Shown here: one piece after another, positions 26,275 to 33,041 of the stretch
Position numbering within the stretch: the stretch's first letter is position 1
Layout: each line of letters starts with the position of its first letter
Source: Nocardiopsis listeri NBRC 13360
GTDB lineage: Bacteria; Actinomycetota; Actinomycetes; Streptosporangiales; Streptosporangiaceae
Direction of reading: 5' to 3'
DNA: 33,041 nucleotides
Assembly: GCF_001570765.1 (NCBI RefSeq)
Contig: NZ_BCSH01000083.1
Span: 1-33,041, forward strand
Notes under the pieces: generated by a model
What the model was told of the DNA's origin: nothing
Seen by the model: the letters and a program-made list of their open reading frames with translations, nothing else
The model's database searches: none
Made by a program: the position numbers and the translations under genes

Positions 26275-26320
26275 CGGCTCCGCCCCACCGACCGGGAAAC
26301 CCGGTGGCGGGGCGGAGCCG
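26275..26320. terminator. Large bidirectional hairpin between the DUF1707 gene and sucD
   Basis: Outer 12-bp stem CGGCTCCGCCCC (26275-26286) / GGGGCGGAGCCG (26309-26320) and inner 6-bp stem ACCGGG/CCCGGT with an AAA loop, joined by a small internal loop. It lies between converging stops, 29 bp after the DUF1707 gene and 18 bp from sucD. Confidence 0.9.
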
Positions 26321-26338
26321 TCGATTCTTCGAGAAGAC

Positions 26339-27217
26339 CTAGAAGAGCTCGCGAGCCAGCTCGGCGGTCTCGGTCGGAGTCTTGCCGACCTTGACGCCCG
26401 CGGCCTCGAGGGCCTCCTTCTTGGCGGCGGCCGTACCGGAGGAACCGGAGACGATGGCGCCGGCGTGGCCCATGGTCTTGCCCTCCGGGGCGGTGAAGCC
26501 CGCGACGTAGCCGACGACCGGCTTGGTCACGTTCTCCTTGATGTAGGCCGCGGCGCGCTCCTCGGCGTCGCCACCGATCTCACCGATCATCACGATCACG
26601 TCGGTGTCCGGGTCGGCCTCGAAGGCCGCCAGGGCGTCGATGTGCGTGGTGCCGATGATCGGGTCGCCACCGATGCCGACGGCGGTCGAGAAGCCGATGT
26701 CGCGCAGCTCGTACATCATCTGGTACGTGAGCGTGCCCGACTTCGACACCAGGCCGATGCGGCCCGGCTTGGTGATGTCGGCCGGGATGATGCCGGCGTT
26801 CGACTGACCCGGGGTGATGAGACCGGGGCAGTTCGGGCCGATGACGCGGGTCTTGTTGCCCTTGGCGCCCGCGTGGGCCCAGAAGGCGGCGGTGTCGTGG
26901 ACCGGGATGCCCTCGGTGATCACGACGGCCAGACCGATCTCGGCGTCGATGGCCTCGACGACCGCGTCCTTGGTGAACTTCGGCGGAACGAAGATCACGG
27001 TGACGTCGGCGCCAGTGGCCTCCATGCCCTCGGCCACGGAGCCGAAGACCGGAACCTCGGTGCCGTCGAAGTCGACCTTCTGGCCGGCCTTGCGCGGGTT
27101 CACGCCGCCGACGATGTTGGTGCCGGAAGCGAGCATCCGGCGGGTGTGCTTGGTGCCCTCAGAGCCGGTCATGCCCTGGACCAGCACCTTGCTGTCCTTG
27201 GTCAGGAAGATAGCCAT
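26339..27217 (-). CDS. sucD: Succinyl-CoA synthetase alpha subunit
   Basis: A 292-residue ADP-forming ligase subunit that binds CoA and carries the phosphohistidine. N-terminal CoA-binding Rossmann segment KVLVQGMTGSEGTKHTRRML (10-29), GPNCPGLITPGQSNAGIIP (127-145), SKSGTLTYQMMYEL (158-171), and the active-site His251 in APEGKTMGHAGAIVSGSSGTA. Length matches the family. ATG 27217 is 14 bp after the sucC stop. With sucC it performs substrate-level phosphorylation, succinyl-CoA to succinate, in the TCA cycle. It ends at a strong terminator. Confidence 0.97.
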   Translation of the reverse strand: MAIFLTKDSKVLVQGMTGSEGTKHTRRMLASGTNIVGGVNPRKAGQKVDFDGTEVPVFGSVAEGMEATGADVTVIFVPPKFTKDAVVEAIDAEIGLAVVITEGIPVHDTAAFWAHAGAKGNKTRVIGPNCPGLITPGQSNAGIIPADITKPGRIGLVSKSGTLTYQMMYELRDIGFSTAVGIGGDPIIGTTHIDALAAFEADPDTDVIVMIGEIGGDAEERAAAYIKENVTKPVVGYVAGFTAPEGKTMGHAGAIVSGSSGTAAAKKEALEAAGVKVGKTPTETAELARELF

Positions 27218-27231
27218 GGTGAATTCGTCCC

Positions 27232-28413
27232 CTACTTCGCCGCGAGCTCGGCGGCCTGAGCGGCGGCGCCGTCCATCGTGTCGACCCGACGAACCGCCGG
27301 GTGGGCACGCTCGTCCAGGATCTGTCGGCCCAGTTCGGCGTTGTTGCCGTCCAGGCGCACCACCAGCGGCTTGGACACGTCGTCGCCGCGGCCCTCCAGC
27401 AGCTCCAGCGCCTGCACGATGCCGTTCGCGACGGCGTCACAGGCGGTGATGCCACCGAAGACGTTGACGAACACGCTCTTGACCGCGGGGTCGCCCAGGA
27501 TGATCTCCAGGCCGTTGGCCATGACCTCGGCCGAGGCGCCACCACCGATGTCGAGGAAGTTGGCGGGCTTGACGCCACCGTGGTTCTCACCGGCGTAGGC
27601 GACCACGTCCAGGGTCGACATGACCAGACCGGCACCGTTACCGATGATGCCGACCTCGCCTTCGAGCTTGACGTAGTTGAGGCCCTTGGCCTTGGCGGCG
27701 ACCTCGAGCGGGTCACCCTCCTCGGCGAAGGTCAGGCTCTCCAGGTCCTGGCGGAACTCGGCGTTCTCGTCCAGGGTCACCTTGCCGTCGAGGGCGACGA
27801 CCCGGCCGTCCTTGGTCAGGATGAGCGGGTTCACCTCCGCGAGGGTGGCGTCCTTGCCGACGAAGGCGTCCCAGAGCTTGGTGATGATCTCCGTGGCACC
27901 CGCGACAGCGGCCTCGGGCAGCTTGCCCGCCTTCACGATCTCCGCGGCGACATCGGCCGGGGCACCCTTGAGGGCGTCGATCGAGATCTTCGCGACGGCG
28001 TCGGGGTTGGTCTCGGCGACCTCCTCGATCTCCATGCCGCCCTCTTTGGAGCAGATGGCGAGGAAGTCACGGTTGGCGCGGTCCAGGAGGAAGGAGAAGT
28101 AGTACTCCTCCGCGATGTCACTCGCCTCTTCGACCAGGACACGGTGGACCGTGTGGCCCTTGATGTCCATGCCGAGGATCTGCTCGGCCTTGGCCTGAGC
28201 GTCCTCGGGGCCGTCGGCGACCTTCACACCGCCGGCCTTACCGCGGCCACCGGTCTTGACCTGGGCCTTCACGACGACACGGGGCTTGCCCGCGGCGGCG
28301 AACTCATCAGCGATGGCACGTGCCTCAGCGGCCGTGCTCGCCACCTTTCCCTGGGGTACGGGGACTCCGTACTCTGCGAAGAGTTCCTTCGCCTGGTATT
28401 CGAACAGGTCCAC
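27232..28413 (-). CDS. sucC: Succinyl-CoA synthetase beta subunit (ADP-forming)
   Basis: A 393-residue ATP-grasp subunit. MDLFEYQAKELFAEYGVPVPQG opens the ATP-grasp fold; VKTGGRGKAGGVKVADGPEDA (about 52-72) carries the nucleotide-binding glycine loop; EVNPLILTKDGRVVALDGKV supplies magnesium ligands; the C-terminal domain has GNGAGLVMSTLDVVAYAGENHGGVKPANFLDIGGGAS and VFVNVFGGITACD. It starts with GTG, with AAGGAC ~12 nt upstream. It heads the sucC-sucD pair. The 357-bp upstream gap to the B12-binding gene has no supported gene; it holds the sucC promoter region and two palindromes. Confidence 0.96.
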   Translation of the reverse strand: MDLFEYQAKELFAEYGVPVPQGKVASTAAEARAIADEFAAAGKPRVVVKAQVKTGGRGKAGGVKVADGPEDAQAKAEQILGMDIKGHTVHRVLVEEASDIAEEYYFSFLLDRANRDFLAICSKEGGMEIEEVAETNPDAVAKISIDALKGAPADVAAEIVKAGKLPEAAVAGATEIITKLWDAFVGKDATLAEVNPLILTKDGRVVALDGKVTLDENAEFRQDLESLTFAEEGDPLEVAAKAKGLNYVKLEGEVGIIGNGAGLVMSTLDVVAYAGENHGGVKPANFLDIGGGASAEVMANGLEIILGDPAVKSVFVNVFGGITACDAVANGIVQALELLEGRGDDVSKPLVVRLDGNNAELGRQILDERAHPAVRRVDTMDGAAAQAAELAAK

Positions 28414-28477
28414 GAGGGTCCGTCCTTGTAAATCGCTGGCTCAAGTGTGTACCGGGGGTGGCGTGTCCGGATCGGCG

Positions 28478-28495
28478 GTGACGCACTGGTGTCAC
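28478..28495. promoter_or_regulatory. Dyad GTGAC-N8-GTCAC upstream of sucC
   Basis: 5-bp inverted arms 18 bp across, 65-82 bp upstream of the sucC GTG. The spacing differs from CRP (N6), so the factor is unknown. Confidence 0.25.
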
Positions 28496-28668
28496 ACGAC
28501 GCGAACCCCGCTGGGGGCCGAGCCGCCTACGGAGACCGATGATCGCCGCGGCGTTGCCACCCGCGACATGCGCAAAGCTTAGTCGCCCCGAATCCGGCCG
28601 CCGGCCATCGGGGCCGCGTTGACCCCTCGGAGCCATCCCGGAAAGCCGCTCGCGCGGTAGTAGCACGG

Positions 28669-28682
28669 TTCCCACGTGGGAA
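28669..28682. promoter_or_regulatory. 14-bp perfect palindrome TTCCCACGTGGGAA
   Basis: A perfect dyad with a CACGTG core, 256 bp upstream of sucC and 89 bp beyond the stop of the B12-binding gene. It has no hairpin loop, so a protein-binding site is more likely than a terminator. Confidence 0.4.
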
Positions 28683-28770
28683 AATCTGTGACCAGAGACA
28701 CGGCCGCTAACACCGATCCCACGGCCCACGATGCGAGGAACATCACGGCTCGGGGTCGGTCGGGCGTGGG

Positions 28771-29181
28771 TCAGGCGGCGTGCTCCGGGCGGATGTTCTC
28801 CCGCACCCAGTCGGCGATGTCCGCCGTCGGCGCACCCGGCGTGAAGATTCGGGCGACCCCCATCGACTCCAACTCCGCGACGTCCGAATCGGGGATGATG
28901 CCACCGCCGAACACCCTGATGTCGGTGGCGTCGTTCTCCCGCAGGAGCTCCATGACCCGACCGAACATCGTCATGTGGGCGCCCGAGAGCACCGAAAGGC
29001 CGATGGCGTCCGCGTCCTCCTGGAGCGCGGCGGACACGATCATCTCCGGGGTCTGGCGCAGGCCCATGTAGATGACCTCCACCCCGGCGTCCCTCAGCAC
29101 CCGGGCGACGATCTTGACCCCTCGGTCGTGTCCGTCCAGACCCGGCTTGGCGACGACGACCCGCGCGGCGGACTCGGCCAT
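28771..29181 (-). CDS. Stand-alone cobalamin (B12)-binding domain protein
   Basis: A 136-residue single-domain protein matching the B12-binding C-terminal domain of acyl-CoA mutases. The cobalamin contacts are all present: DGHDRG with axial His18 (DxHxxG, 16-21), GLSVLSGAH (61-69), and VFGGGIIP (90-97). No substrate barrel is present, so it should be the small subunit of a two-subunit mutase (isobutyryl-CoA or methylmalonyl/ethylmalonyl-type) whose large subunit lies elsewhere, or a cobalamin-responsive accessory protein. ATG 29181 has GAGGGG upstream. Its place beside sucCD suits a link between propionyl/methylmalonyl-CoA and succinyl-CoA, but this is inference. It is divergent from the next gene. 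Confidence 0.88.
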   Translation of the reverse strand: MAESAARVVVAKPGLDGHDRGVKIVARVLRDAGVEVIYMGLRQTPEMIVSAALQEDADAIGLSVLSGAHMTMFGRVMELLRENDATDIRVFGGGIIPDSDVAELESMGVARIFTPGAPTADIADWVRENIRPEHAA

Positions 29182-29315
29182 GGCGTACCCCTCACGACGT
29201 TTCCCCGCCCGCCCGGCACCCCTTGTGAGGGTCCCCCCGGACGCCGGGGAGGAGATGATGAACTCGTGTGAAGAGTAACGCAGCTCACCCGGGGATGCCC
29301 GGTCCGGGTGTCGGG

Positions 29316-29321
29316 TATCTT
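29316..29321 (+). promoter_or_regulatory. -10 box of a leaderless gene
   Basis: TATCTT (TANNNT) ends 6 nt before ATG 29328 and there is no SD, so the transcript probably begins at the start codon. The -35 is not recognisable. Confidence 0.4.
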
Positions 29322-29327
29322 CCGACC

Positions 29328-29618
29328 ATGGCAGACAACACCACCGGCTTCGAGCACATCAGCACCGATGACCTGCGTGAACGCGCCGTGGAACTGGCAC
29401 GGAAACGGTGGGACCTGCGGTTCTTCTGGAAACTGCTGGGCCTCATTCCCGCGGGTGAGGCCGCCGCGGGACACATGGAATCCAGCCAGGCGAGCGTCGC
29501 CCAGGCCTCCGGGCTGTTCTTCGAGGCGCTGTCCGCGGAGGACGACCCCGAACTCCAGGAGGCGCTGCGCCCGGTCTACGTCCAGTACCTGGTCGACAAC
29601 GAGAACGAGGAGGAATAG
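29328..29618 (+). CDS. Small conserved-looking protein of unknown function
   Basis: A 96-residue acidic soluble protein. ISTDDLRERAVELARKRWDLRFFWKLLGLIPAGEAAAGHMESSQASVAQASGLFFEAL and a C-terminal ALRPVYVQYLVDNENEEE suggest a compact all-helical fold with a Trp/Phe-rich helix. I recall similar small proteins in actinobacteria but know no function. No signal peptide or membrane helix. The frame is open from GTG 29268, but ATG 29328 is preferred because a -10 TATCTT sits 6 nt upstream and homologous sequence starts there. It lies between the B12-binding gene (divergent) and the Ada-AlkA gene, 66 bp downstream on the same strand, so it could be cotranscribed with the repair genes. Confidence 0.7.
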   Translation: MADNTTGFEHISTDDLRERAVELARKRWDLRFFWKLLGLIPAGEAAAGHMESSQASVAQASGLFFEALSAEDDPELQEALRPVYVQYLVDNENEEE

Positions 29619-29684
29619 CTCCCTCACCTCCATGTCCGAAAACCGCCGGCCTCTGAACTCCCGGTCGGTGAACATGGAGAGGTG

Positions 29685-31172
29685 ATGGACGACGACCAGC
29701 GCTACAGAGCGGTCCGCAGCAGGGACTCCCGCTTCGACGGGGTCTTCTACACCGCCGTGCGGACCACCGGTATCTACTGCCGCCCGAGCTGCCCGGCGGT
29801 CACCCCCCGACGGGAGAACGTCCGGTTCTACCGTTCCGCCGCGGCCGCCCAGGAATCCGGGTACCGCGCCTGCAAACGCTGCCGCCCCGACACCGTGCCC
29901 GGCTCCGCCGAGTGGAACGTACGGGCCGACGTGGTCGGGCGGGCGATGCGTCTCATCAACGACGGGGCCGTGGACCGCGGCGGGGTGAGCGCCGTGGCCG
30001 CCTCACTGGGGTACAGCGAACGTCAGCTCAACCGTTTGCTCACCACCGAGGTCGGCGCGGGGCCGCTGGCGCTGGCCCGCACCGAACGGGCGCACACCGC
30101 ACGGATCCTGGTGGAGACCACCGACCTGCCCATGGCCGACACCGCGTTCGCCGCGGGCTTCGCCAGCGTCCGCCAGTTCAACGAGACCATGCGGGCGATC
30201 TACGACCGCTCCCCCGGCCGGATGCGCGAGGACGCCGACCGCGGCGCCGTCGCGACCGGCTCGGGCACCATCACGCTGCGGCTTCCCTACCGGGGACGGA
30301 TCGACCTGCCCGGGATGCTCGCCTTCCTCGGGGAACGCGCGGTACCCGGGGTCGAGGAGTACTTCGACGGGACGTACCGGCGCACCCTCGGATTGGCGAA
30401 CGGACCCGGGATCGTGGAACTGTCCCCGGCGAACGGGTCGAACGCCCCGGGCCGGCACGTGCTGTGCCGATTGCGGCTGACCGAACCACGCGACCTGGGC
30501 GGGGCGGTCCGCCGCTGTCGCAGCCTGCTCGACCTGGACGCCGACCCCGAAGCCGTCGCCGAGGTCCTCGGGCCCGACCCCCTCTTGGGGCCGGTACTGC
30601 GCGAACGTCCCGGCGTGCGCGCCCCCGGTCACGTGGACCCCGCCGAACTCACGGTGCGGGCCGTCCTGGGCCAACAGGTGTCGGTGAGGGCCGCGCGTAC
30701 CCTGGCGGGCCGGCTGGTCGAACGGTTCGGAGAGCCCTTGGAACGGCCCGACGGCGCCCTCACCCACACGTTCCCGACACCCGCCGCGCTCGCCTCGGCG
30801 GACCCGACCGCGATGTCGATCCCGGTGGCCCGCGGTCGCGCGCTGGTGGGGGTGGCCGCGGCGTTGGCCGACGGTCGGGTCGACCTCGGACCCGGCTGCG
30901 ACCGGGACGAGGCGGAGCGGAGGCTGGTGGAGTTACGCGGCATCGGTCCGTGGACCGCCCGGTACGTGCGTATGCGAGGTCTGGGCGACCCGGACGTTTT
31001 CCTTGGGACGGACCTGGGGGTCAAGAAGGCCCTGGAGAGGGCGGCGTTGCCGGCCACCCCCGCGGCGGCCGCACGCGGAGCACTGGCCTGGAGCCCCTGG
31101 CGTTCCTACGCGACCCACCTGTTGTGGGCGTCTTTGGACCATGACGAACACCAAGAGAGGCGAGGACGATGA
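29685..31172 (+). CDS. Ada-like regulator fused to AlkA DNA-3-methyladenine glycosylase
   Basis: A 495-residue fusion. Residues 1-75 are the Ada N-terminal zinc domain, with Cys32, Cys36, Cys63 and Cys66 as ligands (CRPSC; CKRC); Cys32 would be the methyl-phosphotriester acceptor. Residues ~80-185 are an AraC-type HTH (AASLGYSERQLNRLL; DTAFAAGFASVRQFNETMR). The rest is AlkA: N-terminal AlkA fold, then HhH GIGPWTARYVRMRGLG (from 419) and catalytic Asp443 in LGTDLGVKKAL. The protein senses and repairs alkylation, activating its own operon, and excises 3-methyladenine. It lacks the Ada C-terminal methyltransferase, supplied by the next gene. ATG 29685 follows GGAGAGGTG. Its TGA overlaps the ogt ATG (ATGA). 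Confidence 0.94.
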   Translation: MDDDQRYRAVRSRDSRFDGVFYTAVRTTGIYCRPSCPAVTPRRENVRFYRSAAAAQESGYRACKRCRPDTVPGSAEWNVRADVVGRAMRLINDGAVDRGGVSAVAASLGYSERQLNRLLTTEVGAGPLALARTERAHTARILVETTDLPMADTAFAAGFASVRQFNETMRAIYDRSPGRMREDADRGAVATGSGTITLRLPYRGRIDLPGMLAFLGERAVPGVEEYFDGTYRRTLGLANGPGIVELSPANGSNAPGRHVLCRLRLTEPRDLGGAVRRCRSLLDLDADPEAVAEVLGPDPLLGPVLRERPGVRAPGHVDPAELTVRAVLGQQVSVRAARTLAGRLVERFGEPLERPDGALTHTFPTPAALASADPTAMSIPVARGRALVGVAAALADGRVDLGPGCDRDEAERRLVELRGIGPWTARYVRMRGLGDPDVFLGTDLGVKKALERAALPATPAAAARGALAWSPWRSYATHLLWASLDHDEHQERRGR

Positions 31173-31759
31173 CCTACACCGACCAGGACGCACTACCGCT
31201 GGACCTGCCCGAGGCCACCGAACCGGCGGCCCCGCCCAGGGTGACCTCGGTACGGTTCCGCGAACCGATACCGGGCTCGACCAGGTACACGACGGTGGAC
31301 TCGCCGTTGGGGGAACTCCTGCTGTTCGGCGACGGTGAGGCCTTGGCCGGGGTGTCGACCCCGCCCAAGGACGGGTCGCCACACCACATCGGCGAGAGGT
31401 GGCTGGCGGACCCGGCTCCGTTCACCGAGGTGAAACGGCAGCTGGCCGCCTACTTCGCGGGTGAACTACGCGAGTTCGACCTGCCGTTGGCACCCGTCGG
31501 TACCCCCTGGCAGTTGCGGGTGTGGCGGGCCCTGACCACCATTCCGTACGGGGAGACGGCCGGGTACGGGGAGCTCGCCGATGAACTGGGGCGACCCACC
31601 GCGTCGCGCGCCGTGGGAGCGGCGAACGGGCGCAACCCGATCAGCGTCATCGTCCCCTGTCACCGGGTGATCGGCGCGAACGGTTCACTGACGGGGTACG
31701 CGGGAGGACTGGAGCGCAAGAAGAAACTTTTGAACCTCGAAAACCGTAATCGCGTATGA
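31169..31759 (+). CDS. ogt: Methylated-DNA-[protein]-cysteine S-methyltransferase
   Basis: A 196-residue suicide repair enzyme removing alkyl groups from O6-alkylguanine. The acceptor Cys164 is in VIVPCHRVIG, preceded by YGELADELGRPTASRAVGAANGRNPI, the DNA-binding HTH region, and followed by GSLTGYAGGLERKKKLLNLE. The N-terminal ~30 residues are an extra Pro/Glu-rich tail. Its ATG overlaps the stop of the Ada-AlkA gene by 4 bp, so translation is coupled and both are probably induced together by alkylating agents. Mycobacterium tuberculosis has the same alkA-ogt arrangement. Confidence 0.95.
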   Translation: MTYTDQDALPLDLPEATEPAAPPRVTSVRFREPIPGSTRYTTVDSPLGELLLFGDGEALAGVSTPPKDGSPHHIGERWLADPAPFTEVKRQLAAYFAGELREFDLPLAPVGTPWQLRVWRALTTIPYGETAGYGELADELGRPTASRAVGAANGRNPISVIVPCHRVIGANGSLTGYAGGLERKKKLLNLENRNRV

Positions 31760-31776
31760 AAGTTTCGTTACCCCCC

Positions 31777-31805
31777 TTGATCGGGGATCGGGGCGTGCTT
31801 ACTCT
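31777..31805 (+). promoter_or_regulatory. Promoter of the secreted M23 peptidase
   Basis: TTGATC (31777-31782), 17-nt spacer, TACTCT (31800-31805): good -35 and TANNNT -10. The start site would lie near 31812, giving a ~59-nt leader ending in SD AGGAG at 31861. Confidence 0.6.
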
Positions 31806-31860
31806 GCGGTAGCCACATCAAGGTTGTGGTGTCATTCCCCGTTCGCTACTCGACTCCCCC

Positions 31861-31865
31861 AGGAG
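31861..31865 (+). promoter_or_regulatory. Ribosome binding site indicating a TTG start
   Basis: AGGAG lies 5 nt before TTG 31871. This places the start inside the frame that opens at GTG 31826 and gives a classical signal peptide. Confidence 0.65.
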
Positions 31866-31870
31866 AAGCG

Positions 31871-32917
31871 TTGGCACTGCCCATCCCCGCCCCCCGGTTC
31901 CTGCCCGTTGGCGCGCTCGCGGTCACCATGTCCGCCGCCCTGCTCATGGGTGCCTCCACCCCGGTCTCGGCCCAACCGTCCGCTCCCTCGCACAGCACGG
32001 CGGACAACGTCGAGATCATCGTCGAACACGCCGAGACCCTGGACCTGCCCCGTACCCTGAGCACCACCTCCGAGTCCGCCGAGGACGCTCTCGCCGACGC
32101 CGTCATCGACGACGTCCTGGCCGAACGCGACACCGGGCTGTCCGCCCTGGCAGACCAGGAGCGCGACGTCCGCGTCGACATCCGAGAGGCCACCGAGGGC
32201 GCCGCGTTCGGCGTCGCCATCGTGACCGCCCCGATGGGCGCCGAAGAGGACCCCTACGCCTGGCTGTTCGCCGCGGAGCTCGACGACACCGCCTGGACGG
32301 TGGGGTTGGAGGGCACCGAGGAGTTCTCCGCGATCCTCGCCGAGTCCTCGCTCATGGACACCGACGAGCGCGAGACCGTCTCCGCGTCCACCGACCCCGA
32401 CCAGCTCTCCCCCATGGCCTACACCGGGGTAGGACTCCCGTTCTCGGTCGGCACGTCGATGGTGATGACCGGCGGACCGCACGGTTTCAGCTCCGGCCCG
32501 CCGTACAGCTCCGTTGACTTCGCCGGAGGCAACGGCCAGGCCCGCGCGGCCCGAGGCGGCTACGCCTACTCGCTGTGCACCGGCTGGACCCGGGTCATCC
32601 ACGACAACGGCTACTCCACGGACTACTACCACCTGGAGGACTACCAGTGGCTGCCCGGTAACGACGTCGGCAACGGCCACTACCTCGGCACCCAGGGCAA
32701 CAGCCTCTGCGCCGGAGGCTCGACCACCGGGGCCCACATCCACTTCGCGCTGCGCGGCTACACCGATCCGAACGCCGCCGGTTGGTACGTCGCCCTGAAC
32801 GGTCTGACCCTGGGCGGCTGGACCTTCGTCGAGGGCGCGGCCTACGGTGGCTACGCCTACCGGGACGGCGTCGGCACCGTCTACCCGGGCGGCTCGATGT
32901 ACAACTACGGCTTCTAG
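31871..32917 (+). CDS. Secreted M23 family metallopeptidase
   Basis: A 348-residue exported protein. The TTG start gives MALPIPAPRFLPVGALAVTMSAALLMGASTPVSA as signal peptide with likely cleavage after VSA. Residues ~35-170 are an acidic propeptide or accessory region without recognised domain. The C-terminal part is an M23 (LasA/lysostaphin-like) zinc peptidase: His204 and Asp216 in GPHGFSSGPPYSSVDF, YSTDYYHL, and the His289-x-His291 pair in GAHIHF. M23 enzymes cut peptidoglycan cross-bridges or glycine-rich proteins; the LasA-like spacing is a tentative reading. GTG 31826 is an alternative start but lacks an SD. It has its own promoter and terminator. The target could be the own wall or competitors. 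Confidence 0.9.
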   Translation: MALPIPAPRFLPVGALAVTMSAALLMGASTPVSAQPSAPSHSTADNVEIIVEHAETLDLPRTLSTTSESAEDALADAVIDDVLAERDTGLSALADQERDVRVDIREATEGAAFGVAIVTAPMGAEEDPYAWLFAAELDDTAWTVGLEGTEEFSAILAESSLMDTDERETVSASTDPDQLSPMAYTGVGLPFSVGTSMVMTGGPHGFSSGPPYSSVDFAGGNGQARAARGGYAYSLCTGWTRVIHDNGYSTDYYHLEDYQWLPGNDVGNGHYLGTQGNSLCAGGSTTGAHIHFALRGYTDPNAAGWYVALNGLTLGGWTFVEGAAYGGYAYRDGVGTVYPGGSMYNYGF

Positions 32918-32981
32918 ACCGGGCCTTCTCCGAGTACCGGGGCGCGGTAGGCGCCGAGGTACCAGGGGACCGACGAACACC

Positions 32982-33019
32982 GGGGCGGGGGCCCGTCGCG
33001 AAGACGAGGCCCCTGCCCC
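32982..33019 (+). terminator. Hairpin after the M23 peptidase gene
   Basis: 12-bp stem 32982-32993 with 33008-33019 (one G-U), a bulged A, then CGTC/GACG closing a GCGAA loop. No T-run follows. It lies 65 bp after the stop. The last 22 bases hold nothing but an A7 run at the edge. Confidence 0.75.
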
Positions 33020-33041
33020 TGCTCGGCGACCAACAAAAAAA

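Noticed and set aside
31771..31794. Possible riboswitch before the M23 peptidase (C-run and G-run pairing)
   Set aside because: These runs lie in the -35 and spacer region upstream of the predicted start site, and the transcribed leader (~59 nt) is too short for a ydaO/c-di-AMP aptamer.

Overview
This is high-GC chromosomal DNA (about 70% G+C, GTG and TTG starts, strong third-position GC bias) from a filamentous actinobacterium. The gene content and order (eno-ftsB-DUF501-ppx beside ndh; MazG, CysC-like and mfd; pruA-putA beside a PucR regulator; Ada-AlkA overlapping ogt) recall Streptomyces and especially Nocardiopsaceae. The family assignment is an inference from remembered gene order. Both window ends are low complexity (C-rich repeats at 1-62, A7 at the right edge) and may be contig ends. 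No integrase, transposase, phage gene, CRISPR array or recognisable defence island was seen.

Layout. 307-2622 (+): membrane-anchored SGNH hydrolase then a thiolase, closed by a strong terminator. 2813-3064 (+): small DUF4287-type protein. 3141-4028 (-): Bax inhibitor-1-like membrane protein. 4187-6886 (-): pruA then putA (proline to glutamate), separated by a perfect 16-bp hairpin and divergent from a PucR-family regulator (7109-8878, +) across a palindromic operator candidate. 8892-8965 (-): an odd tRNA. 9083-10459 (-): type II NADH dehydrogenase with two Rex-like operators in its long upstream region. 10870-14311 (-): eno, ftsB/divIC, DUF501, ppx, apparently one operon. 14612-16066 (+): a SEDS (FtsW/RodA) protein with a leaderless promoter. 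16115-18430 (-): APS kinase fused to a degenerate ATP-sulfurylase region, abutting mazG. 18709-22362 (+): mfd. 22377-25600 (-): a DUF6350-like polytopic membrane protein and an unrecognised helical-repeat protein. 25739-26245 (+): DUF1707 membrane protein. 26339-28413 (-): sucC-sucD. 28771-29181 (-): stand-alone B12-binding protein. 29328-29618 (+): small conserved-looking protein. 29685-31759 (+): Ada-AlkA fusion and Ogt (alkylation repair). 31871-32917 (+): secreted M23 peptidase.

Functional themes are central metabolism (enolase, succinyl-CoA synthetase, thiolase, proline catabolism), redox and respiration control (ndh/Rex), cell envelope and division (FtsB, SEDS, M23, DUF1707), and genome maintenance (Mfd, MazG, Ada-AlkA, Ogt). 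Most of the window is ordinary core chromosome. The items most worth a second look are the non-canonical tRNA at 8892-8965, the pseudo-sulfurylase/APS kinase fusion, the Rex-box pair at ndh, the PucR operator, and the hairpin between pruA and putA. I did not find convincing evidence of a wholly new multi-gene system.
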